Positions 24,937 to 33,469 of a stretch of 64,000 nucleotides of DNA are shown here, piece after piece; position 1 is the stretch's first letter, and each line of letters begins with the position of its first letter. The translations under genes were made by a program, and so were the position numbers. Under the pieces are notes generated by a model. That model was not told where the DNA came from, did no database searches, and saw only the letters and a list, made by a program, of their open reading frames with translations. Source of the DNA: Xanthomarina gelatinilytica (lineage in GTDB: Bacteria; Bacteroidota; Bacteroidia; Flavobacteriales; Flavobacteriaceae); the NCBI RefSeq assembly GCF_000348685.1, contig NZ_ANLA01000024.1, forward strand, positions 16,423 through 80,422, in the 5' to 3' direction.

Positions 24937-25874
24937 AATTCTGGTGTTACCGTTCTTGTGCTGGTTGTATTGGCGTTTTGCAAAGATCCAAAGTCAAACG
25001 TATCCTGATTTAAGTTAGGAAAAGAAATATTTTCCACAATTACAGAGACTTCATAGGTTTGTGTAATGGTATGAACCCTATAGGCTGTTGCAGGAACCAT
25101 AATGGCCACATCTGGATTTAGGTAATCTGCTAAATTTGGGTTGGTATAATCGTTGGAAGGGTTTTGGTCCTGACTCACATTTTCCTCGTCAATGGTTAAT
25201 ACGCCATCGCCATCATCGTCTGTGTCCAAATAATTTGGAATGCCATCTCCATCGGTATCTTGCGGATTTGTTAATGGATCATCGTCATCATCGTCATTGT
25301 CATAATCAATCAGTTCTGTACTGGTAAGTACATTATCGCCATCGTCGTCTGGATCTAAAAAATTAGTCAAACCATCCCCATCGGTATCATCATCATATAA
25401 ATCGCCATTGCCATTAATATCTTCCATTTCAGCAGGAATTCCATCGTTATCGTCTTCTGCATAAGTAGTGGTAATGGTATAACTTCCATCAGAACTTGAT
25501 AAATCTTGTGTTATCCCTAAATTGGAAGGAGGAACGTCGTTACAAAATAAATTGTCTGTTAATGTATTGTAGCTTCTATAGTTGAATAAGTTGTTGGAGC
25601 CATCTATGTTGCCTTGAATTTCAGGATTCACCAATTCCACCAATAAGGGGTTGGTTTCAGATGGTTCCACTTCAAAAATATCTGCCAATGTCAAGGTTGG
25701 AGAACTTATTTGTAATGAAATGGATTCGGCAGGACTCTCTTTGGTATTGTAAAACACCAATTCGCCACAGGCTTCAAAGGTATCGTCAAAATCTAATTCC
25801 ACAAAAATAACATCTCCATCGTCACAAGACATTACTAAAATTAAAAAAGATACTAGGGCAAATATTTTTCGCAT
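24933..25874 (-). CDS. Lipoprotein with calcium-binding thrombospondin type 3-like repeats
   Basis: This 313-residue protein has a lipoprotein signal (MRKIFALVSFLILVMSC, Cys17). The middle, about residues 140-245, is a run of Asp-rich repeats: DTDGDGLTNFLDPDDDGD, TDGDGIPNYLDTDDDGDG and similar, the thrombospondin type 3 pattern that binds Ca2+. The C-terminal part (VPATAYRVHTITQTYEVSV) is beta-rich. It is expected on the cell surface or in the outer membrane. The gene stands alone and converges with Smr, overlapping its stop by 4 bases. Confidence 0.75.
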   Translation of the reverse strand: MRKIFALVSFLILVMSCDDGDVIFVELDFDDTFEACGELVFYNTKESPAESISLQISSPTLTLADIFEVEPSETNPLLVELVNPEIQGNIDGSNNLFNYRSYNTLTDNLFCNDVPPSNLGITQDLSSSDGSYTITTTYAEDDNDGIPAEMEDINGNGDLYDDDTDGDGLTNFLDPDDDGDNVLTSTELIDYDNDDDDDDPLTNPQDTDGDGIPNYLDTDDDGDGVLTIDEENVSQDQNPSNDYTNPNLADYLNPDVAIMVPATAYRVHTITQTYEVSVIVENISFPNLNQDTFDFGSLQNANTTSTRTVTPEF

Positions 25875-25932
25875 GACATGTATGGATTTTAAAACAAAAA
25901 TAAAAGATTTGTTAAATATACAACGTGGCTTC

Positions 25933-25962
25933 TTGCAAATAATTTTAATTGCCCTATTTTTG
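25933..25962 (+). promoter_or_regulatory. Complete -33/-7 promoter of the cysteine desulfurase gene
   Basis: TTG (25933-25935), a 19-base spacer and TATTTTTG (25955-25962) fit the Bacteroidota promoter TTG-N19-TAnnTTTG exactly. The expected leader to the ATG at 25989 is about 22 bases. Confidence 0.6.
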
Positions 25963-25988
25963 CTACCTCACTAAAGCAAACTCAAATT

Positions 25989-27137
25989 ATGAAATCTGTT
26001 TATTTTGATAGTGCTGCAACCACACGAGTACGACCAGAAGTTATTAAAGCCATGCAAGATGTTTTGGAACATCAATATGGAAATCCATCTTCAACCCACG
26101 CGTTTGGTAGAGCATCAAAATCAATTATAGAAACAACCAGAAAAACCATAGCCAAGGAATTGCACGCATCTCCACAGGAAATTATCTTTACTTCTGGAGG
26201 TACTGAAGCTGATAATATGATTTTACGTTGTGCCGTTAGAGATGCCAACGTAACTACCATTATCACCTCTCCAATAGAGCACCATGCTGTATTGCATACC
26301 GTTGAAGAGTTGCGAAACGAGTATGATGTTACTGTTGAATATGTAAAACTTCAAGCCTGTGGCACTCCAGATTATGATGATCTGGAAAGACTGTTAACAG
26401 CAAACGACGAGAGGAAATTGGTGAGTTTAATGCATGTGAATAACGAAGTTGGAAACATTTTGGATATAGATAAAGTGTCTTCCCTTTGCAAAGCCAACAA
26501 TGCCTTGTTGCATAGTGACACGGTTCAATCCATTGGTCATTATAAATGGAATGTAGAAGAAACCCCAATTGATTTTATGACTGCTGCAGCCCATAAATTT
26601 CATGGTCCCAAAGGTGTTGGGTTTGCTTATATTAAAAAAAACAATACCTTAAAACCTTTGATTTTTGGAGGTTCTCAAGAACGTGGTTTTAGAGCAGGAA
26701 CAGAACCAGTACATAATATCAAAGGCTTGGAAACCGCTTTTGTTCTAGCTTACGAAAATTTAGATGAAGAAAAACATTATGTAGAGGCATTAAAAGATTA
26801 TTTTAAAACCCAAATAACCAAAGCCATACCAGGAGTTAAGTTTAATGGTAATTGTTCTGATAATACCAAAAGTACTTACACCTTGTTGAATGTTTGTTTG
26901 CCCATGTCTGCTGAAAAAGCATTGACCCTTCAGTTTCAATTGGATTTAAAAGGGATTGCCTGTTCCAAAGGAAGTGCCTGCCAAAGTGGGTCTGGCAAAG
27001 GATCTCATGTGTTGGAGCATATCTTAAGCGAAGAAGACCAACAAAAGCCTTCCATTAGATTTTCGTTTTGTAAATACAACACCAAAGACGAAGTAGATTA
27101 TGTAGTTGGCGTTCTAAAGGAGTTCGTGGAGAAATAA
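25989..27137 (+). CDS. Cysteine desulfurase (NifS/IscS-like)
   Basis: This 382-residue PLP enzyme removes sulfur from cysteine and passes it to Fe-S clusters or tRNA thiolation. Features are YFDSAATTRVRPEV at the start, FTSGGTEADN (PLP phosphate loop), Lys203 in AAAHKFHGPKG (Schiff base), and SKGSACQSGSG, in which Cys331 of the SAC motif takes the persulfide. The CSKGSACQ-type loop puts it in the IscS/NifS group. It stands alone between a perfect promoter and a terminator; no isc or suf genes are near. Confidence 0.9.
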   Translation: MKSVYFDSAATTRVRPEVIKAMQDVLEHQYGNPSSTHAFGRASKSIIETTRKTIAKELHASPQEIIFTSGGTEADNMILRCAVRDANVTTIITSPIEHHAVLHTVEELRNEYDVTVEYVKLQACGTPDYDDLERLLTANDERKLVSLMHVNNEVGNILDIDKVSSLCKANNALLHSDTVQSIGHYKWNVEETPIDFMTAAAHKFHGPKGVGFAYIKKNNTLKPLIFGGSQERGFRAGTEPVHNIKGLETAFVLAYENLDEEKHYVEALKDYFKTQITKAIPGVKFNGNCSDNTKSTYTLLNVCLPMSAEKALTLQFQLDLKGIACSKGSACQSGSGKGSHVLEHILSEEDQQKPSIRFSFCKYNTKDEVDYVVGVLKEFVEK

Positions 27138-27180
27138 TTATTAAAACCACCAATACGGTTTTATTGAAACAATACATAAA

Positions 27181-27215
27181 AAAACCTTCAGGGACATAGG
27201 CTCTGAAGGTTTTTT
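27181..27215 (+). terminator. Intrinsic terminator after cysteine desulfurase
   Basis: AAAACCTTCAG and CTGAAGGTTTT form an 11-bp stem with an 11-base loop and a T run. It can also serve the convergent gene at 27237. Confidence 0.8.
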
Positions 27216-27236
27216 GCTGCTTGACCGTAAAAGCCC

Positions 27237-27734
27237 TTAAGCAGCTTGTGCTTTCTTGAACATTTTGCTTTTTATAATGGTGTTCCACTTATCCAGAAGC
27301 GCAATTTCATTGTTCATTTCAAAGTTTACATCTACGTTGTAAAACTCCAACACCTCCTTGTTTTTGGATTTGTAGGTTATTACCAAATCGATTCTGTCTG
27401 TTTCAATTTTAGAAGTGGTTTTGTTTTTATGGGTTCTTTGCGTCCTTACAATGTCGCAGGAGTCTACAAGACTTAAATCCACAAGGGTTACTTGATGTTC
27501 TGCATCAATAATTTTTGAGTAGATAAGTTTGTTTGCCGTTTCATCTATGGCCATGGCATAATAAGTGCCCCAAAAATCTGGGGTTTTTACTTGTAAATGA
27601 TGCTTTGAGGCTTCTTCCATAAAGCCTTTTCTAGAATTTTTTTTCTGACGTTTTTGTGATGTTTGAATAAGTATTAGAGGGATTATTATTACCAAGGCAA
27701 TAACAATACCTATGATGGTGCTATGAGATTCCAT
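27237..27734 (-). CDS. Membrane-anchored hypothetical protein
   Basis: From the ATG at 27734 (MESHSTIIGIVIALVIIIPLILI) the protein has 165 residues: one N-terminal membrane anchor, a basic patch (SQKRQKKNSRKGF) and a cytosolic domain (PDFWGTYYAMAIDETANKLIYSKI, VTLVDLSLVDSCDI) whose strand pattern resembles lipid- or ligand-binding domains with unknown function. A longer in-frame start at 27815 is possible but unneeded. The preceding minus-strand gene is 120 bases upstream. Confidence 0.6.
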   Translation of the reverse strand: MESHSTIIGIVIALVIIIPLILIQTSQKRQKKNSRKGFMEEASKHHLQVKTPDFWGTYYAMAIDETANKLIYSKIIDAEHQVTLVDLSLVDSCDIVRTQRTHKNKTTSKIETDRIDLVITYKSKNKEVLEFYNVDVNFEMNNEIALLDKWNTIIKSKMFKKAQAA

Positions 27735-27853
27735 AAGATATTTTTTTATTTGTTGAATATAGAATGTCCTGACCTTGTTGGTCAAGATGAAATAATAACA
27801 ACAGCTCCTGATCATTCAGAACATGAGATGTTTAAGGAATATAATATGAAATT

Positions 27854-28228
27854 TTAAGAAAAGGTATGAAAAGGGTAGAGCAGTGTCTCAATATCCAATC
27901 CTGGTTGAATGTGTTTGCTTTTGTAAAGATATTGACTGTCTTTGGTTAAGGTGTAAATTTCTACCTCTTTAAAGGATTGAAATGTTGTTTTGGAATTAGT
28001 TACCTGAACATTATGAACGTTTTCGTTTGCAAGGTCTCCTAAGGGTTCCAGGTCTGGAAATATGGATAGCTCAGGTGTTTTGGAATTCAATAAGTTAACA
28101 GCAACATCCTGTTGTTGGCTATTATCAAAAACCGTTTCCACTATAAAATTTTGAATAGAAACGCTTATGCTTAAGGTATAAGCAAACAAGAGGCTCAAGG
28201 CAACCAGGTTTCTAATCATTTGTTTCAT
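27854..28228 (-). CDS. Hypothetical membrane-anchored or secreted protein
   Basis: From the ATG at 28228 (MKQMIRNLVALSLLFAYTLSISVS) the protein has 124 residues with a single N-terminal hydrophobic segment and an Asn/Thr-rich extracytoplasmic part without cysteines. No family is recognised. It follows the TonB receptor gene by 54 bases on the same strand and may be its co-transcribed partner. Confidence 0.5.
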   Translation of the reverse strand: MKQMIRNLVALSLLFAYTLSISVSIQNFIVETVFDNSQQQDVAVNLLNSKTPELSIFPDLEPLGDLANENVHNVQVTNSKTTFQSFKEVEIYTLTKDSQYLYKSKHIQPGLDIETLLYPFHTFS

Positions 28229-28282
28229 ATACACAAATGTATGACTGTTTTTAATTCGAATTAAAAAAAGTGTGTTAAATTA

Positions 28283-30751
28283 TTAAAATTTCATGGTTGT
28301 CCTTACATTAAACACTCGTGGTGTCAGGTAATTAGGAATGGCATACTGCCTTTTGCTGTAAACGTCCCTTACCCAAGTGTTTGTTATGGAGTTTTGCGCA
28401 TTGAAAATGTTAAAAATTTCAAAGCCAACAGATAAATATTTAAAAGGTTTCCTCCAGCCATTGTATGTTTCGTTTAAATCTACAATAACATATTGCAAAC
28501 CTATATCGGCACGCTTGTAATCTGGCAAACGGTTTTGGTAAACATAAGGATCGGCATAGCTTGGAGAACCACCAGGAAGCCCAGTGTTGTAAACCAAGTT
28601 TAAATACATTTTCATTTTAGGTAAGCTTGGTACATAATCTTGAAAAAGAGCTGCAAACTTTAAGCGTTGGTCTGTTGGTCTGGCTATATACCCTCTATCA
28701 TTGATGTTTTCTTCGGTTTTTAAATACCCAAAACTAAACCAGGATTCGGTTCCAGGGACAAATTCGCCATTCAATCTGAGATCCAAACCATAGGCATAGG
28801 CTTTTGCATTGTTGGTTGCAGCGTACCTAATTCTAACATTTTCCAAGGTGTAAGGGTTTACATCTGTGAGTTTTTTATAGTAAGCTTCTGTAGTTAATTT
28901 AAAAGGTCTGTTCCACATTTTAAAGCTATAATCGTTTCCTACAACCACTTGAAAAGATTTTTGGGCTTTAACATCTGGATTTACAGTTCCGGAATAATCA
29001 CGCAATTCCCTGTAAAAAGGAGGTTGATAATATATACCTCCACCAATTCTAAAAAGCATGTCTTTGTCCCAATCAGGCTTGATGGCAAATTGCGCTCTTG
29101 GACTAAAAACAATTTGTGAGGTTTTATCTATGCCATCACCACTTACAGTCCAATTATGAGCTCTTACTCCAGCATTGAACCATACGTCATTGTCTCCTAA
29201 ACTGGTACGTTTGCTCCATTGTAAATAACCTTGGATTCTTTGAATGGTGGTGTGGTTTTTAGCTCTTACATTTTGATAGGCTGCCAAAGGCCCTTCGTAA
29301 GGTGTATAAGGTTGGTCGTTAAAAGCGTCGATGTTGGGAGGATTTATGGAGAACCCAGCCGAATCTATCACTTCCCATTCCACCAACCGATCCCTAATAT
29401 CTTCGTTGGTGTACTTTAGGGACCATTCAAAATCGTTATCGTCCATAGTATATTTTCCGTTGTGTTCGATATTGGTGATTAGGGCATCCAGATCGTTTCT
29501 TCCATGGTTTAATTGACCTCCAATACCTTCACTATATTCCACTTCACCCAAATCTTCATCTCCAATATTGGTATTTACTTCGCCCAACCTATATTGTGCT
29601 AAAATATCAAAATGTTCTTCTTCGGTAGTGTGGTAAGTTGCAGTGGTTAAGTTAAGGGTTACATTATCATTTAAAAGGTAAGTTGCTTTAATGGCCCCAA
29701 ACAAGGTTTGGTATTGATCTTTTTCTTGACCTTCATAAAAAACCAATAATGCCAAAGGGTTTTCCAAAGTACCAAAATTTGTCTGTCTGGTTTTAGGTTC
29801 ATAATTGTATTTGTTCAAAGAGGCATTTCCTAAAAAGCTGAGACTGAATTTATGGGAAAAATTGTAGTTTATCTGGGTTTGTACATCAGCAAAAGTTGGA
29901 TCGTAATTGGTTTCTGTTTCTTGTGCATTAACAAGTAAGCTGTTGTTTCTATAACGAATTCCAATTATGCCTGAGAGCTTGGAATCTTTACTTATGGCAT
30001 CTACAGCCAGGCTTCCACCAAGTAGGCTTAAATCTGCACTCACACCAAAAGCGTAAGGTTTTCTATAGGTAATATCGAGAACAGATGCTAATTTGTCTCC
30101 ATATTTTGCTTGAAAACCTCCAGCAGAGAAATCGACATTCTGAACCAGGTCTGTGTTAACAAAACTCAATCCTTCTTGTTGCCCAGAACGTATCAAGAAA
30201 GGTCTGTAGATTTCAATACCATTTACATACACTAAATTTTCATCGTAGTTTCCACCTCTTACGGAATATTGTGTGCTTAATTCGTTGTTGCTACTTACGC
30301 CAGGAAGTGTTTTCAATAGATTTTCCACACCAGCATTCGCACCAGGAATGAGTCTAACGGTTTCGGGTTCCAGTGTGATTATGCCTTCAACTTCTTTTCT
30401 TTGCTTGCTGGAAATTACAACGGTTGAGATTTGTTCCACAGATTCCTTCATGATGGGATGGAACTCGTATTCTTCCCCATTTTTTAAGTTAAATGTAGCA
30501 GTAATACTTTCAAAGGTAAGGTGAGAGAACACCACAGTAACCTCTTGGTCTGCTGGTATTTTTAAAATAAAAAAACCGTTCTCGTTGGTTACGGTTCCTT
30601 TGTCTTGAGCTTTGATATTTACATTTGGAATGGGATTATTGGCATCGTCTAGAATAACACCTTTTAAAGTTCCAGATTGTGAAAATCCTAAAAAGGACAT
30701 CGAAAAAAGGAACATGCAAAATAGATAAGTTTTTATTTTCAAAAGCTTCAT
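28283..30751 (-). CDS. TonB-dependent outer-membrane receptor
   Basis: This 822-residue protein begins with a signal peptide, then a carboxypeptidase-regulatory-like domain (SGTLKGVILDDANNPIPNVN, about 25-105), a plug domain (LLKTLPGVSSNNELSTQYSVRGGNYDENLVYVNGIEIYRP, about 135-220) and a 22-strand barrel whose last strand ends FNVRTTMKF. Its lack of a SusC-type signature and of a neighbouring SusD points to a siderophore, vitamin or metal receptor rather than glycan uptake. It lies 3 bases after the M23 peptidase gene, so the two share a transcript. Confidence 0.88.
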   Translation of the reverse strand: MKLLKIKTYLFCMFLFSMSFLGFSQSGTLKGVILDDANNPIPNVNIKAQDKGTVTNENGFFILKIPADQEVTVVFSHLTFESITATFNLKNGEEYEFHPIMKESVEQISTVVISSKQRKEVEGIITLEPETVRLIPGANAGVENLLKTLPGVSSNNELSTQYSVRGGNYDENLVYVNGIEIYRPFLIRSGQQEGLSFVNTDLVQNVDFSAGGFQAKYGDKLASVLDITYRKPYAFGVSADLSLLGGSLAVDAISKDSKLSGIIGIRYRNNSLLVNAQETETNYDPTFADVQTQINYNFSHKFSLSFLGNASLNKYNYEPKTRQTNFGTLENPLALLVFYEGQEKDQYQTLFGAIKATYLLNDNVTLNLTTATYHTTEEEHFDILAQYRLGEVNTNIGDEDLGEVEYSEGIGGQLNHGRNDLDALITNIEHNGKYTMDDNDFEWSLKYTNEDIRDRLVEWEVIDSAGFSINPPNIDAFNDQPYTPYEGPLAAYQNVRAKNHTTIQRIQGYLQWSKRTSLGDNDVWFNAGVRAHNWTVSGDGIDKTSQIVFSPRAQFAIKPDWDKDMLFRIGGGIYYQPPFYRELRDYSGTVNPDVKAQKSFQVVVGNDYSFKMWNRPFKLTTEAYYKKLTDVNPYTLENVRIRYAATNNAKAYAYGLDLRLNGEFVPGTESWFSFGYLKTEENINDRGYIARPTDQRLKFAALFQDYVPSLPKMKMYLNLVYNTGLPGGSPSYADPYVYQNRLPDYKRADIGLQYVIVDLNETYNGWRKPFKYLSVGFEIFNIFNAQNSITNTWVRDVYSKRQYAIPNYLTPRVFNVRTTMKF

Positions 30752-30754
30752 TAT

Positions 30755-32443
30755 TTATTTTCTGTAAAACGTAGTTTCAAAAGTAGAATTATTTCCAACA
30801 TTATCGGTAACAATCACTTTTAAATTATTTTTTGTTTCGGTAATTATACCATCATTAAAATCGTGGGTCAATGTTTTGGTTTTGTAATCGTACTCCATTA
30901 AAATCCATTTTCCATTAACGGTTGCGCGATAATTTGAAATGCCGGAACCTTCATCATCTATCTTCACTTTAAGATAACGGTATTTGCTAAGCCATTGTCC
31001 ATCTTTAAAATTTATGGGCCTAATGGTTGGTTCTATAGTGTCTGCTACCAAGGCGTAGGTTCCTAAATCGTCTGTTATGGTGTACATCAGGTTTTTTTCT
31101 TTTGTCGTGTTGGAATACCAAGGATGTTGTTTATAACCAACCAATCTGGCGATGTAAAGTTTATGGGCATCAGCTGAATCGTAATGACTAATATCGTATG
31201 TAATTTTAAAATGTTTTTTAACAGGAATGGTATCGTCATGTAATTTAATGGTATCGTTTGACACTGAAAAGTCCATATAAAAATCATCATAAAACGTCTC
31301 TGGATAAAATTCAACCGAAATGTGGTTGTATAATAGCTCGTTGGTTTTGTCTGCATGAATATAATAAGACGATACAAAAGAATCCTTCACTTTAAAGTCT
31401 TGTTCTTTTTTACCTTCAATATTAATGGTGAGCCAAGAAGTGTTGTTTTTAAAATCCTTTACTGCCACTTTGTAGACCGAAGAGGTACTGTCTTCAACCC
31501 TAATAAAACCATAATTATCAGAGTCTTTATAAATACTTAAGGGGTTATTGGGTTCTATAAAGAGTTTTTGGAGTCTTTCTTTTTTTGTTTTATAATGTCC
31601 ATAATCTATAAACCGGTTTAAATGTCTGGTTTCGTCAAAAGAAAATCGTTTAAAATCGATGTCTATTTTTTTATTGCCATTAAAAAAAGCTTGAATGTTG
31701 TACACGCCATTGTTGTTGTATGCCAAATCCTGTCTGTCAGTAGATTCTATGGCAAAGCCAATTTTTCCATAAGCCTGAATGTTCTCAACTGTATAATCGC
31801 CATTAGGGAGGGGTAAAAGCCTTAGTTTTTGTTTTTCGTTTGATTTGTTTACATACGAATGCTTGTCCATGGGATAAGCATAAACCTCTTTAATAACAGG
31901 TAAGGTAGTGTCTTTAACATCAAACCCAAAAAGCAATGGATTGATAGGTCTTTCTTGATTGTCCCGAATTTCAAAATGTAAATGTGGACCACCAGACCCT
32001 CCTGTGTTACCACTATAGGCAATAACTTCACCTTTTTCTACAATAAGCTCTTCGGTATTAGGGAACACTTCAATTTCAAACGATTCTTTTTCATATTGCA
32101 ACTTCTTGATATAAGCTTCAATTTCAGGGGAAAACTTTTGCAAATGCGCATATACAGTGGTATAACCATTAGGATGGGTTATGTAAAGGGCCTTTCCGTA
32201 GCCATAATGGGAGATTTTAATTCGACTTATATACCCACTAGCAGAGGCATACACCTTTAAACCTTCTCTTTGTTGCGTTTTAATGTCCAAACCGGAATGG
32301 AAGTGGTTGGAACGCAATTCAGCAAAAGAGCCAGACAAGACCAAGGTAACATCCAAAGGATTCCCAAAATAGTCTTTTGGGTAATAATCTTGGGCTAGGC
32401 CAAAGGCACAAACAAAAAGAAAAAAGGGTAAGGTGAATCTCAT
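30755..32443 (-). CDS. M23 family (LytM-type) metallopeptidase
   Basis: This 562-residue exported protein has an N-terminal signal peptide and then an M23 domain: NHFHSGLD (His49 and Asp53 as Zn ligands) and GPHLHFEIRD (HLH at 154-156). The remaining ~400 residues are beta-rich, probably wall or envelope binding. Active M23 enzymes cut peptidoglycan cross-links. The TonB receptor gene follows with 3 bases between. Confidence 0.88.
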   Translation of the reverse strand: MRFTLPFFLFVCAFGLAQDYYPKDYFGNPLDVTLVLSGSFAELRSNHFHSGLDIKTQQREGLKVYASASGYISRIKISHYGYGKALYITHPNGYTTVYAHLQKFSPEIEAYIKKLQYEKESFEIEVFPNTEELIVEKGEVIAYSGNTGGSGGPHLHFEIRDNQERPINPLLFGFDVKDTTLPVIKEVYAYPMDKHSYVNKSNEKQKLRLLPLPNGDYTVENIQAYGKIGFAIESTDRQDLAYNNNGVYNIQAFFNGNKKIDIDFKRFSFDETRHLNRFIDYGHYKTKKERLQKLFIEPNNPLSIYKDSDNYGFIRVEDSTSSVYKVAVKDFKNNTSWLTINIEGKKEQDFKVKDSFVSSYYIHADKTNELLYNHISVEFYPETFYDDFYMDFSVSNDTIKLHDDTIPVKKHFKITYDISHYDSADAHKLYIARLVGYKQHPWYSNTTKEKNLMYTITDDLGTYALVADTIEPTIRPINFKDGQWLSKYRYLKVKIDDEGSGISNYRATVNGKWILMEYDYKTKTLTHDFNDGIITETKNNLKVIVTDNVGNNSTFETTFYRK

Positions 32444-32562
32444 AAATTAAGTAATTCTTGCTAAAATATTAATTTGAACGAAATCTACAAAAGATATATT
32501 GTACGCTATTTTGCAATAATATCAAGCAATTACAACATTTTGCAAATTTTATGTAAAAACAA

Positions 32563-32593
32563 TTGTAATTTATAGGAAGGTATCTTAACTTTG
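32563..32593 (+). promoter_or_regulatory. -33/-7 promoter of the coiled-coil/zapA operon
   Basis: TTG (32563-32565), a 20-base spacer and TAACTTTG (32586-32593) match the Bacteroidota consensus. The first start codon is at 32618, so the leader is about 20 bases. Confidence 0.6.
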
Positions 32594-32617
32594 TCTGATA
32601 AGTATTGCATATTGCAC

Positions 32618-32908
32618 ATGAGTAAAATTGAAGAAATTGTTGATGCTCTTGAAGTAAAAGTAGGGAAAGTTTTACAGCAATTGGAAACCGTAAAACAAGC
32701 CAACTTAAAACTGGAAAAAGAGTTGCAAGCTTCTAAACAACATGCCATGGAACAACAAGAATTGATTGTTTCTTGGGAAGAAAAATACGAAGCACTCAAG
32801 ATTGCAAATACAATGCTAGGTAGTGACGAAAACAAAAGAGAGACAAAGCTTAAAATAAACACATTAATTCGGGAGATTGATCATTGTATTGCGCAATTGT
32901 CCGAATAA
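32618..32908 (+). CDS. Small coiled-coil protein upstream of zapA
   Basis: From the ATG at 32618 the protein has 96 residues and is nearly all heptad-patterned helix (VGKVLQQLETVKQANLKLEKELQ, EQQELIVSWEEKYEALKIAN) with a short tail REIDHCIAQLSE. No catalytic motif is seen. It is the first gene before zapA (18-base gap). By position and shape it may be a ZapA partner like ZapB, but there is no direct sequence evidence. Confidence 0.7.
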   Translation: MSKIEEIVDALEVKVGKVLQQLETVKQANLKLEKELQASKQHAMEQQELIVSWEEKYEALKIANTMLGSDENKRETKLKINTLIREIDHCIAQLSE

Positions 32909-32926
32909 ATGTAACATCAAAAATCA

Positions 32927-33220
32927 ATGTCAGATAAGCTTAAAATAAAGCTATCCATAGCTAACAGAGTGTATCCTTTAACCATTGTGCCTAGCCAGGA
33001 AGAAGGATTGCGTAAGGCAGCTAAGAACATTGAAACGATGATCAATCAATTTGAGCAAAGTTATTCTGTAAGGGATAAGCAAGATGTTTTGGCCATGTGT
33101 GCTTTGCAATTTGCATCTCAAGTGGAACAAAAATCAATAGATAAAGAAAATGTAAGTGAACATGTGGAAGAGAAGCTCACGGCTTTGAACAAAATGTTAC
33201 AATTACATTTGGACTCTTAA
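32927..33220 (+). CDS. zapA: Cell division protein ZapA
   Basis: This 97-residue protein has the ZapA pattern: KLKIKLSIANRVYPLTIVPSQEEGLRKAAKNIETMINQFE, followed by a helical dimer region (DKQDVLAMCALQFASQ). ZapA promotes bundling of FtsZ at mid-cell. It is the second gene of an operon with the coiled-coil gene, and the likely 6S RNA lies just after it, as near zapA in many bacteria. Confidence 0.85.
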   Translation: MSDKLKIKLSIANRVYPLTIVPSQEEGLRKAAKNIETMINQFEQSYSVRDKQDVLAMCALQFASQVEQKSIDKENVSEHVEEKLTALNKMLQLHLDS

Positions 33221-33245
33221 CGTTCTTTAAAATAAATTAAGGTTA

Positions 33246-33449
33246 CTGCCTACATTAGTTATTATTTGGAAAACTCAACATTAATTCTTTAAAAAGGGTG
33301 AGTTTGAACGGTAAAAGCGGGCTGCTAGTGCTGTGTGTGCTGAACTTGTTTCAGTCTCGCAGTATCTCGAGCAGATACTTGATCCGTTTGTTAGCCCTAA
33401 ACTTGTTTTAAGGAGTTTATTACAAAACAAACTAGTGTAGGCTTTTTTT
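33246..33449 (+). ncRNA. ssrS: Probable 6S RNA (ssrS)
   Basis: This 200-base gap between zapA and rny is closed by a 12-bp stem, GCCTACATTAGT (33248-33259) with ACTAGTGTAGGC (33431-33442), one G-U pair, and ends in seven T. Inside, AAACTCA (33271-33277) pairs with TGAGTTT (33299-33305), GGGCT with AGCCC near 33319-33396, and two hairpins lie within (CTGAA/TTCAG at 33340-33354; AGTATCT/AGATACT at 33361-33379). A long, bulged rod with a zapA neighbour fits 6S RNA, the RNA polymerase decoy. This rests on structure and position, not on covariance. Confidence 0.7.
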
Positions 33450-33469
33450 ATATATATAAATAAACTAAC

